A stretch of DNA of 15,757 nucleotides from Setaria digitata (Eukaryota > Nematoda > Chromadorea > Rhabditida > Setariidae), in contig RCAB01000848.1 of the NCBI GenBank assembly GCA_003640385.1, positions 1 through 15,757 of the forward strand. Reading direction: 5' to 3'. The notes under the pieces were generated by a model that was not told where the DNA came from, ran no database searches, and saw only the letters and a program-made list of their open reading frames with translations. Position numbers and translations under genes: made by a program. Each line of letters begins with the position of its first letter. Positions within the stretch are counted from its first letter, which is position 1. Shown here piece by piece: positions 1 to 8,326 of the stretch.

Positions 1-228
1 ATTGGTATAACCATAATGTCACATCATTTTGATACATTTCCTTCTACTATAAGAGTAAATTGGGTCATGCGCAACTGTTTTGAAGGGAGCATACCTTTTA
101 AAACATTAATGTATTCAACAGGATGTTTAAGCTTAGCTGAGAGGCACAGCTTATTTACAAATTTGCTATCATTCTATTGTTTCATGCTTAAGTGACTGAT
201 GATAGTGCTATTCGTTAAAGACATTTTT
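1..228. repeat. Left arm of large imperfect inverted repeat
   Basis: This segment, read in reverse complement, matches 531-772. The clearest exact blocks are the 14-base AGCTTAGCTGAGAG at 130-143 against CTCTCAGCTAAGCT at 617-630, CTACTATAAG at 44-53 against 719-728, and TTAAAGACATTTTT at 215-228 against 531-544. Coordinate sums of matching blocks stay near 760-772, so the two arms are collinear with small gaps. Overall identity looks moderate, so the duplication is old. Base 1 is still inside the match, so the arm continues off the left edge. Confidence 0.8.
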
Positions 229-530
229 TTGCTGTTTGATTGTATTATAATATGAAATAAATCGAAAAAACAAGCAAAGCAATTTTGTCGACAACAAAGA
301 GCTTCAATAAACTCTTTAATGTCTTTTTTTTTAAACTGCTGATTTGCGATGAAGTTTTACGACAAATTCCGTGGGTGATATACGGAAACATTCAAATTTT
401 AAGGCTCGAAAAACAGTGCACTGAGCACTCATTCATAAATTCTTACAAAAGTTTACATCACATTGATAAGAAACAATCACAATGATTGTTCTATCATTTG
501 TGATAAACGTGGTTTTCACATTTAAAACAC
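229..530. other. Spacer between inverted repeat arms
   Basis: About 300 bases lying between the two arms. I see no exon-like segment, no RNA gene and no clear match to the rest of the window. The open frames here are short, AT-driven and do not begin with ATG. Confidence 0.5.
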
Positions 531-772
531 AAAAATGTCTTTAATATGTATTAGCGTTATCAGTTACTTAAATATATTGAGCAATAGAACGATAATAAAC
601 TTATAAATAACAAGGTCTCTCAGCTAAGCTGAAATGTCCCGTCAAATAGATTAATATTTTAAAAGGCATCCTGTTTGTAAAAAGAGTTGGGTGTGACCCA
701 AAATCGCTGCAATTGTTTCTTATAGTAGGACGAAAGTGCACCAAAGTAGTGTGATATAATAACACGGTCATA
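531..772. repeat. Right arm of large imperfect inverted repeat
   Basis: Reverse complement of 1-228, with the three exact blocks described for the left arm. It ends about 25 bases before the TATA box at 797-803 and about 80 bases before the start codon at 854. It therefore lies in the 5' flank of the signal-peptide gene, and the mirror image of that gene would be expected just beyond the left edge of the window. Confidence 0.8.
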
Positions 773-796
773 TTTATTTTATCAGCGATTGTTCGG

Positions 797-803
797 TATA
801 AAA
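797..803 (+). promoter_or_regulatory. TATA box of the signal-peptide gene
   Basis: TATAAAA stands 51 bases before the ATG at 854, in a less uniformly AT-rich context (TCGGTATAAAAATCAGTG). The usual 25-32 base spacing would place the transcript start near 825-835. TATTATTATAG ending near 838 could instead serve as a spliced-leader acceptor about 16-20 bases before the ATG. These two readings cannot be separated from sequence alone. Confidence 0.5.
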
Positions 804-853
804 ATCAGTGAAAAAACTAGAAGTTTATTATTATAGTTAATAGTCAGTCAGCA

Positions 854-930
854 ATGAAGAATTGTTTTATCTCTCTTCTCACCATCTTACTATTCGTAGT
901 TCCACAGATTCTTCCAGCAAATGATGCAAA
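854..930 (+). CDS. First exon of an unrecognised small secreted peptide gene
   Basis: An ATG at 854 opens a frame of 25 codons plus two bases, closed by a donor AA|GTATGC at 931. The peptide begins MKNCF, followed by a hydrophobic stretch (about residues 5-17, ISLLTILLFVVPQ) and a likely signal-peptidase region around LPANDA. It reads as a complete secretion signal ending just before a phase-2 intron, a common layout in nematode secreted-protein genes. A TATA box stands 51 bases upstream. If the donor is not used, the frame stops at 963 and gives a 36-residue product. Three downstream acceptors keep the frame open: 1088 (weak), 1544 (long T-rich tract then TTTTTAG) and 2466 (TTTTCTTACAG). The family is not recognised. 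The exon call is fairly secure; the rest of the gene is not. Confidence 0.6.
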
Positions 931-1543
931 GTATGCATATGATTTCCTTTACTTGAGAGAATAACACTGGTTTAACAGAAAATAGCTTATTTCCAACTCT
1001 AATTCCGTTGGAAGCGAAGATAAAGAAACATTCTGTCTTTTGGAATTATCAAATTGATAAAACAGAGATTGGGATTAGACCTTCAGAGAGCAAAGCGTCA
1101 GGCTTTGATTGCAAAAATACAGTTGCACGAGGCTTGAATTCGACTGAAATAAGCCTTTAAAAAACGTGGTTCTAATAAATAGTTATGAAGTAATTAATTA
1201 CCATATGTCGTTTGTTAAATCATTCATCTTTCTATGCTCCTGATTTTCATCTGTAGGAAATTTTTGGTATTTGATTTGGAAGATTAGAGAAAGTATTTTA
1301 AAATGGTTATCATTAATGATATATTATATAAAATGCATGCAGTAAACATATCCAGTAAACAATGTTCAACATTAAAAGTGAGTGGAATAAAGGAAGAAGC
1401 ATGCAAATAATAAAATATGTACATGTGATATTTAGGTAAAAATGAAAAAATAAAATCATTTAATAGTTAGTTAAGAAATAGTAAAATTAGCAAGAAGTGA
1501 ATGTGAGGTTTGATAACATAATTTTTTTTTTTTTCATTTTTAG
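931..1543 (+). other. Putative intron and unassigned sequence
   Basis: If the donor at 931 is used, this is intron as far as the acceptor at 1543. It ends in a long T-rich tract and TTTTTAG. A frame open from about 979 to 1160 (+), ending in TAA, includes a phase-compatible weak acceptor (GGGATTAG, exon from 1088) that would add about 26 residues to the leader. I see no domain in it, and it may be chance. Confidence 0.3.
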
Positions 1544-1612
1544 TGAAAAGAATGGAAGACTGAAGGGAGCAATAAAAGAAGGAGAACACTTATTATTTGT
1601 TATCATTTTTTA
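1544..1612 (+). CDS. Candidate second exon of the signal-peptide gene (alternative 1)
   Basis: A strong acceptor (long T tract, TTTTTAG) is followed by a segment that joins the 854-930 exon in phase 2 and stays open for about 22 codons (NEKNGRLKGAIKEGEH..., then a hydrophobic tail) before TAA. The charged peptide would give a product of roughly 47 residues. There are no cysteines and no recognised domain. The acceptor and phase agreement are the only support, and T-rich tracts are common here. Confidence 0.3.
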
Positions 1613-2465
1613 ATTCATCCAAATAAAATTCGGAAAATGGCAATAAAATGAAAATTTCCTTTTTTTTTCGAAAGAAATTTTTTTTTTTTTTTTGAGCACA
1701 AAATGAAAGGAAACCGTCTCGCATTACGAAACTTTGACAAATATCAGAAAATTAGGTGTCACATTTAAAAGGTTAACAAAAATTTCCAATACTTTCCGAA
1801 AATATTACGTTATTTTTTTCTCTTCATATCATTTAAGATATGAAAACAGGAAATTGATAAAAATTAGAATTATTCATAGTGAAGGCTGCACTCAAACTCA
1901 AATTTTGTCACTCAAATTTCGTTCAATACATGTTCAACTAATCAGAATATTATTGTATTCAAACTTCCTCAGAAATATATGTATCCCTGTATTTTTCCCC
2001 AGTTAGCAAGTCATTGCCTTTTAATTGTGAATTTTAGGACTGTAAAAAAGCAGTAATTTAAGTACTGCACTAATTTTCGACTAAGAACCCTGAGTTTGGC
2101 TAAAATTACCGTTCCTTTCTCATCTTATATAATACAATTTTATTAGAAAATTTTCAACTAGATTTCCTGAATTTTCGATCATATCAATAAACATGAGAAT
2201 TTTACGATATTTTAAGCTGTTGCAATGTTCTCGTTATTCTTAAAGATAGAACTGTTGACAGTGCGGCGGAATGCTTATCACAGTTAATTCAATTCACCAT
2301 GTGGCCTTTTTTTCTTTTTTTTTTTTTTTTTTGTGGGAATTATATTGAACCAAATGAGTTATGAGTCTTGGAGAATTCGAAGTTTTCCCTAACAAATTTG
2401 CAATTTAGAAAACGACTTTACTTCACATTTGTTAAATACCCTAGCAAACATTACTTTTCTTACAG
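1613..2465. other. Gene-free AT-rich stretch with T tracts
   Basis: Holds T runs at 1660-1668, 1678-1693 (16 Ts) and 2315-2332 (18 Ts). A 90-codon frame at 1734-2006 starts with TTG rather than ATG and has basic, low-complexity composition, so I do not count it as a gene. No splice-bounded exon is convincing before the acceptor at 2465. Confidence 0.4.
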
Positions 2466-2537
2466 GCGATGCTCAGAAAAATACAACAGCAATCTTAAAA
2501 GACTAATGCTATTTTACGATAATATTTTCGGTGATTG
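2466..2537 (+). CDS. Candidate second exon of the signal-peptide gene (alternative 2)
   Basis: A good acceptor (TTTTCTTACAG, 2455-2465) opens a segment that joins the 854-930 exon in phase 2 and reads RCSEKYNSNLKRLMLFYDNI followed by FGD. It either stops at TGA 2539-2541 or uses the donor TG|GTGAAAA at 2538, again leaving phase 2. It has more coding character than most open frames in the window, and phase agreement is an independent check. No family is recognised. A third segment at 3103 would follow in phase. Confidence 0.35.
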
Positions 2538-2541
2538 GTGA

Positions 2542-3080
2542 AAATACTTTGTGAAAAGAGATTCTTTTTTTCTATGTTAATGTTTCACGTTGACGAGAGA
2601 CTCATATTTGTTGTAGTTCAAATGAATTCAAACAAATATAATGAATTATCATAATCACTGATATTCACATAAATTTCATCAGCTGACAAACTAATACATT
2701 CTAAAAGATTTTGACTCGTCTTAATGATGTTCAACATAGAGCTTCCTCACACGCGTTATTAATCTTAAAAAGGGAAAGAAGAATTCATATTTCCTTTGAT
2801 TCAAGAAAAAAGTACTTTAGGTGATAGGACAAAACATACGGTAAAAAATGGAAAAATAAAAATACTTAATCAAATTTGCGTACAATAATCAACCGCCTTG
2901 TCATGATATAGCAATTATTTGCTGAGGAATGCAGTACATTTTTTTATACCACAATTTTATTACAAAAATAACAGCTCCCTTCTTTCTACGCGTATAAGTG
3001 GCCAGAATTTTCGAAAGAATAGTGGAATGTTTCAAATGAATAAAACGTAAATTTGATTTGTTAATTAAGTGTAATAAGAA
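2542..3080. other. Unassigned stretch with possible decayed ShK copy remnants
   Basis: No exon is supported. Short resemblances to the ShK copies occur, such as ATCACTGATATT near 2656-2667, which is also found in intron 1 of copy A. At 2885-2935 there is a faint likeness to the reverse of ShK exon 2 of copy C. They are too weak to place exons, but they fit an almost erased copy belonging with the relic at 3090-3165. Confidence 0.3.
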
Positions 3081-3089
3081 AAAGTGTTC

Positions 3090-3165
3090 AAAGAATTTTC
3101 AGCAGTTCCATGAACGGTAGCAGCAGTAAAGAGCATTATTGGAGCAATCTTTTCCTGAAAGAATT
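3090..3165 (-). pseudogene. Relic E: leader and first exon of a decayed ShK copy
   Basis: On the minus strand, ATTCTTTCAG ends at 3155 and is followed by 18 bases and an ATG at 3136. The spacing is the same as in copy A, and the AATAATG context is the same as in copies B and C. The upstream sequence (GAACATCATGATTACCGGAT, reading toward the gene) resembles that of copy C. After the ATG the reading is MLFTAATVHG, only loosely like the other signal peptides, and no donor is found at the expected place. No ShK exon could be recognised at the expected distance, so the copy is decayed or truncated. Confidence 0.4.
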
Positions 3166-3175
3166 TATCCGGTAA
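3103..3175 (+). CDS. Candidate terminal exon of the signal-peptide gene (low confidence)
   Basis: The acceptor AGAATTTTCAG (to 3102) opens a segment that, joined in phase 2 to 2466-2537, reads CSSMNGSSSKEHYWS, then 9 more codons, then TAA at 3173-3175. An AATAAA follows at 3346-3351. The whole chain (854-930, 2466-2537, 3103-3175) would give a secreted peptide of about 73 residues. Against it, the same bases on the minus strand align with the leader and first exon of the ShK copies, so this may simply be a decayed copy. Confidence 0.22.
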
Positions 3176-3540
3176 TCATGATGTTCGCAACGTCATGAGA
3201 CATTGTATTCGATGAAAACTTTTCAAATATCAAGAATGCACAAAGAAGCATCAGAGGTAACAAAACTGTTTTCTTCACCAGTGCATCGATCCTTCAACAT
3301 ACTCTGTTGTGTTGGGATTATAAATCATTTATTATCTATGTAAAAAATAAAAATTGTTTTACTTTCTGTGACCCACGTAGGTAGTTTGTTTTCTTGCATC
3401 AAAATATAGATAATGGTAATTTTTAGCTGAAGAAGTAAATGTACCTGCTTTGATAAACTATACGGTTAGTTTAGCTGCTCTAATTTTTTGGTGATTAGCA
3501 TTATAATAAAGATGAGAATTGCAATAATTTAACCAAAATC

Positions 3541-3790
3541 CAATTCTTCAATGATATTCTATCTTGCAGAAAGTATATGTTGAGGAGAAGTGCATCATAT
3601 CACAGCTCTGCTGATTTGCTGATTAATATATGAAACAATGTGAGACTCATTCCTTTTTCTTTTTTATTCATTTATTTTATCCACATAGATGCATATCAAA
3701 ATGATTGTAGCAGAAAATCAAACTCGGTAATTTTGCTGCATAATTCAAGCAATTTGCCAGTTTTCATGTAATTTATTCTCCAAAATATTC
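3541..3790 (-). other. 3' flank of copy A, homologous to 3' flank of copy B
   Basis: 3560-3772 aligns with about 8100-8306. GAGAAGTGCATCATATCACA corresponds to GAAGAAGTGCATCATCTCAC. TTATCCACATAGATGCATATC corresponds to TGTACACAGATACATAAC, and GGTAATTTTGCTGCATAATTC to GATAATTCTGTTCCATTATTC. Alignment is lost just where exon 3 should begin. Copy B has about 380 bases between this flank and exon 2; copy A has about 190. This shows that the exon 3 region of A was deleted or replaced, not that the copy ended at exon 2 from the start. Confidence 0.6.
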
Positions 3791-3944
3791 TAAAATGCAC
3801 GGTTAAAGTGATCAAAAATTGTCTATCTTTTAAAAAAATAAAAGAACTTCTTTTACACTTTTTTAAATTGATCAATCGGTAAAATAACAGTATGTAGAAA
3901 ATGTTATGATTAAATTCCATTCTCTACTTACATATACATACTGC

Positions 3945-4492
3945 TTAGCGTAGCAAAAGCTCACCTTTATCGCACAGACCACATGATTTACGACAATATT
4001 TGAAAGCATATCTTGGATATTGCTCACATTCTCCACCTCGCTGAATTCTCTCACAATTAACATCTTTCCATTTATTTCGGCATTCTAAATGATGCATGTT
4101 AACTGTAGAAAATATAAAATTGAGTATTTGCAGTAAAACCGCTTGGGAGCAATTGATTTGAAATTACGTTATTTTTTCCTTTAGCATCCAACAGAACCAT
4201 TGCATTTTGTTTTGCAATATTTAGCGGCAGTTACTTTTATTCAACATGTAAATAAGTTGAGATGAATTTTTACGTATTAACAGAACTAGCATCATATACA
4301 TCCTTCTTTTTTTAATATTTACCGATTATAATTCTTTTTGTGTTTTTTTTTTTTGTAGTAATTGTAATAATGCAGATGAATGAATAGCTGTTATCACTGA
4401 TATTATGCTGTGGAAAATATTTATGGAAAATATTTACCTTCTCCCATAACCATCACAAAGCAAACTAGGGCAATAATAATAAGGGAGCGCAT
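3945..4492 (-). CDS. Copy A: secreted protein with a single ShK domain (exon 3 lost)
   Basis: Exon 1 is 4438-4492: an ATG and an 18-residue signal peptide (MRSLIIIALVCFVMVMGE), then donor G|GTAAAT. Exon 2 is 4084 down to 3965, 120 bases, entered after ATTTAG in phase 1. It encodes one complete ShK domain with six cysteines (exon residues 2, 11, 20, 31, 35, 38) and the typical ending YCRKSCGLC. In copy B a second ShK exon follows. Here the donor G|GTGAGC survives but no matching exon 3 is found, and the sequence where it should lie has been deleted. Reading through the donor adds six residues (GELLLR) and stops at TAA 3945-3947, giving about 64 residues. It could be expressed as a one-domain protein or be an early pseudogene. 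ShK proteins are extracellular and disulphide-bonded; the target here is unknown. Exons 1 and 2 are closely related to copy D. Confidence 0.6.
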
Positions 4493-4510
4493 TTTTAAGT
4501 TAATCAGTAT

Positions 4511-4521
4511 CTGAAAGCAAG
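4511..4521 (-). promoter_or_regulatory. Likely trans-splice (SL) acceptor of copy A
   Basis: On the minus strand CTTGCTTTCAG ends 18 bases before the ATG at 4492. The motif and its spacing recur in copies B and C and in relic E. No 5' untranslated exon is needed upstream, which fits addition of a nematode spliced leader. Confidence 0.5.
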
Positions 4522-5480
4522 TTCACGATAGTGACGACACTACATTGACAATGTAACGAGGCAATGTTATCGATGAATATCATTCAAAAAAGAAAAAAAA
4601 AAAAATGCTCAGGAGAGCATGATATTTGCCTTGTTAAACTGCATTAACCTATCTTGGAAAATGAAATGCCACGGGGTAATGTGAAGCCTTAAATAATTTT
4701 GTGTTTGGTACTGGATTCATGAACTGTGATCAACTTGAAGATTTTTTTACCTTGCGCTCGCCTAGCAATTATTGCAGCAATTTCGCTTAGTTGTACAGTA
4801 AGATTTATAGTAGATGATAATGTTATCTGAAAAATTGAAGGTATGATGCAACGCGTTTTGAAAATAAAGTGCTGCTTGTTTTGACTTTTGGTTACAGTTT
4901 TACTTGTCACACGTAATATCACGTAGTCCTTCATGTTTTCTTTTTCATCTAAATATTCATATACTGCAAGCTGCCGAAGATGCTAATCAGGTTTTTAGTT
5001 AACATTTTACAGCGCTACATATTGAAGTAATTTCATTCAATGGTGAAGGAATATTTTAAGTTAAAATGCTGGTAGTGGATGAGAAATATTTGTTGAAATA
5101 TTCAGAGTTGGTAATTGTTTTATTTTTATTTTTTTATTGACCAAGGACGTGTTGTTCCATTGTAATAGCTTTTTTTTTTTTTTTTTTTTTTCATATTCCA
5201 TATTTTCCACGAATGAGTTCTGTGAATTAAAAAGAACCGACAAGATTTATTAAATCCAGTGTTCTTCACAGTGAATGTGAGTATAGCAAAAGTTTGATTT
5301 AACAAAGGCTGCTGATTTTTACCCAGTTGCAAATTAACTCGATTAAAAAAAATTTTAATTCTTTTAAAAAATGTCCCTCATTTTCTTAGTTAAAATTTAT
5401 CATCCATTATCTGTATTTCAGGTAGGAAAAACAATTTACTTATGTTAATACGGAAGTTTTGTTTAGAAATTCTGCAGTAA
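4522..5480. other. 5' flank of copy A, homologous to 5' flank of copy B
   Basis: No gene is supported. The stretch aligns with about 9190-10130. GGAAAATGAAATGCCACGG and CATGAACTGTGATCAACTTG match 9318-9400; GATGAGAAATATTTGTTGAAATATT matches 9788-9811. GTTCTTCACAGTGAATGTGA matches 9905-9925, and CAATTTACTTATGTTAATACGG matches 10078-10099. A 22-base T run lies at 5170-5191. An 81-codon reverse frame at 4689-4934 is not shared with copy B in any conserved form and is not counted as a gene. Confidence 0.55.
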
Positions 5481-7600
5481 ATAATGCGGGTGGTGTGATT
5501 AAAATGTGAAAATTAATCAACAAGAAAATTATTTGATAATCTAATGATAAGTTGTTGACTTAGTGTATAAGCAAAATGCATGTAAGAGCAGCTACAGCAT
5601 GGAAAAATGTTTCTGGTAATAAAACACATCTTCTCCATTTCAAACGAATATTTATTTGAGAGGGAGGAAAAAAAAAAGAGGAATCTTCATGAATTTTTGC
5701 CCTGCTTAAAATATTATAGATTTCTGTTCTAGTTATTTCAGAACGTCGAAAGTGTCCTGCAAAAAAGAAAAAGCTAGAATTGTCAGAGTTCTTTGTTTTT
5801 TATTATGTTAATATAAATCATTAATTAATTCCTATAGCAAAAATTTCTGCAAGGAAAAGTATCACAAAGTCGCAGCACTGATCTGTTTGCTTCGTTAGCT
5901 TAGATTTCAAAGAGTCCCCACATTATTTCAATATGATAAAATAAGCAACATGTGATAATTTAATGGAATAAGCTTTCAATTCGTTTAGTTGTCTTTTTTC
6001 AAAAACAGTTGAAAATAAGAAGATAAATGCTCTGCATATCTAATTCATCTGTAACAAGATTATGGCATGTCCTTGATGCTAGTTCAAAAAAATTTTCAAA
6101 AGTAATGGATTAAAATGCTGAATTTGACTATTTCACACTACATGCTTTATTAATTGAATTCTTAAGACTTATGGCTTATTCGGAGCGCATTTTAAATTGT
6201 AAAGTATTCGCTTGCAAAAAAAGTTGCCGCTAAAGTTCTTAGAATGTCGGAAACTAAATGAAATGGATGATGATATGTGACAGTCAGTTTTAATTCCAAT
6301 ATGGATCACTAGAAATCATATGTAAAAAATTTGGTAGAAATATGTTTTGCTTTTATTTTAGTTGTTTTTTCTCTTTTTAAACGCGTAGAAAATCGAGAAT
6401 GCATCATCGTAGTGACAATTTTTATCTTGTAATTACCCTCGACATTTTCGAAACATTAAAATATGGGAAGGAATTTTTTGGGGAACGCAAACTTTCAGTG
6501 TGGAAAAACAAAACTGGAAATAAAACTGTTTTTATAAATCTTTTTCATTGCTGATTCAGTCATTAAATCTTTGTGTTTTAAAGCTTCTGAAATCAAGAAT
6601 TTTTGCCAGTGATGTTCATCGGCAATATAAACCATCAATCACTCTTGCATTTTACTGCAACAGTTAATTCGAAAGAGCCTTGGTAACTGGTAAATCAGAG
6701 TTTCTTCTTAAAAAATATAAATGTTATCTACCCTTAGTGGTATCTATCATTTATTCAATTATTTTAGTTTTTTTTTTTTTTATTCCATATATTGTATTGT
6801 GGATTTGGTAACTTAAGTTATACCTGCACTAAGATATAAAAAGCTGAAAATTGAACTGTTTGAACTGTTGCTGAGTTGTGACTTACGGCTAATCCATGTC
6901 GAATACCACACCTAAGCATGCATTAAACATCATCTTTTTCTGCAACATCAGCTTATTTTGTTTGCCGAACCATATTTTTTTACTGCAGTGAATTTTTCGT
7001 GCACGTCTTTGTATAACAAATCAGAAATTATTGAAGTGGATGATTAATTTGGACAGACATTTAAATAAATAACTATTAAGTATTATTTTCTTCTGAGCTA
7101 AAAAGTGTTCAGTAGGACAACTGGAGTACTAAAAGTAGTTGCATAAATATATCATAAAATAAATTAATATTGTAGAAAACAAATCTAAGAATTATTTATC
7201 ACGCATTGATTGCCTGGAGAAAGATGATTTTTCTTCATTTGTATCATTTTATTGATCTTAAATGATATTAATTAATGATATTAATAGGAATACAAAGACA
7301 TGTTTCAATGAAAATTAGAATAAAAATTAAGGTTACACTACTAATTCATAAAAAGATTTTTTCCACATCAATAATCATCACAAAGTATTATTATGTTCCT
7401 CTCATTTCTTATTTCTAAATAACATTATTCATTAAACAAAAAATTAATTCACTTTTCCTGTTTCCTGTGTTATTATTGACATAGAACTTGTACAGCTACG
7501 AAATATTTTCATTGGCAAACATTAATGATAGCTACTGCATATCGCTTTAACTTGAGTAGACTTTTTATAGAACATGATTTAAAATTGTTTATCACACTGA
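5481..7600. other. Inter-copy stretch without a recognisable gene
   Basis: About 2.1 kb with many stops in all frames, T tracts (for example near 6769-6781) and short A+T repeats such as TGATATTAATTAATGATATTAAT near 7264-7286. At about 6562-6625 (minus strand) there is a faint likeness to the ShK leader: GATGAACATCACTGGC, then TTGATTTCAG. No signal peptide follows it. Nothing else is supported. Confidence 0.35.
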
Positions 7601-8056
7601 GACTGCTCATACCAAGAATTCTATTTACACTTCTTCTTATAATTCTTTTCAATTATACACAGATTATCAAATATCATTAGATGAGTGGAAATCGAAAAAA
7701 ACAACGCAGTCATTAGTCGATATTACATATAAGTTTAATATTCATTTTGGGAAATTCAGGAACGGAAGGCAGATAAATACTGCAGATTGTTCACGTCAAA
7801 TATATTTGCTTTAGTGGTACAAAAAAGTAATCATGGAGAATGAAAATTCTCAGTTTCAATGCTCACACCGTTGCAGAATGTTAGGATTTTAAGAACTTTA
7901 ATTTAGGCTATTCTGCTAATTTTCGACAGAACCTACCACTCACCTTATCACTAAACAATATGCACTTAATGCTCTATCATTTTCACGTTAGTAGCAGTTT
8001 GCAGAACATTCTTTACGTGAATAATTTTAGATTTATTTTTTCAATTTGATTTAGTT

Positions 8057-8155
8057 TGTCTAATTCTAATGCTTAAGGTTAATGAAGTAGAGGAGTGGGC
8101 AGCAAAGCAGAAGTTGGAAGAAGTGCATCATCTCACAAGACAGATACAAGTGTAG
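8057..8155 (+). other. Short open segment in the 3' flank of copy B, opposite strand
   Basis: After GATTTAG (to 8054) a phase-1 frame stays open on the plus strand. From ATG 8069 it reads MLKVNEVEEWAAKQKLEEVH plus 8 residues to TAG 8153-8155. The peptide is charged and helical in character, unlike the surrounding sequence. The aligned part of copy C (from 12601) keeps the same frame at first (PILMPDNNK) with a better acceptor and donor, then differs. It could be the last exon of an unknown plus-strand gene, or chance. Confidence 0.2.
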
Positions 8156-8285
8156 ATGGAAGAATGTGGAACTCATTTCAGTTTTTTCATTCATTTAGTT
8201 CATGTACACAGATACATAACAAAATATATGATATAGACAGGGGTGAAAAATAAAAGCTGATAATTCTGTTCCATTATTCAAACAA

Positions 8286-8291
8286 TTTATT
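8286..8291 (-). terminator. Polyadenylation signal of copy B
   Basis: On the minus strand AATAAA lies 36 bases after the stop codon TAA of copy B (8327-8329). The aligned position in copy A has changed to a non-signal sequence, in keeping with loss of that copy's 3' end. Confidence 0.55.
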
Positions 8292-8326
8292 AGTCTTCAT
8301 GCAGAAACTTTGGTAGATTAGTTTAA

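Noticed and set aside
3696..3920. A minus-strand frame after copy A that might supply its missing third exon.
   Set aside because: The acceptor-like CATTTTAG at about 3794 enters in the wrong phase for the phase-1 donor of exon 2, giving a stop after five codons. No ShK cysteine pattern is present. Another acceptor near 3740 gives a short tail without homology.
3872..4063. A 63-codon minus-strand frame across the ShK exon of copy A.
   Set aside because: It overlaps the ShK exon in another frame. The true frame has six correctly spaced cysteines, proper splice sites and an in-phase signal-peptide exon.
3955..4090. Reading the ShK domains as potassium-channel toxin genes.
   Set aside because: The ShK fold is shared by many non-toxic nematode proteins. 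The sequence shows only the cysteine framework and a signal peptide, which does not justify a toxin call.
5061..5332. Two overlapping lysine-rich minus-strand frames.
   Set aside because: Both depend on the 22-base T run (poly-Lys in reverse) and lie in the non-coding flank shared with copy B.
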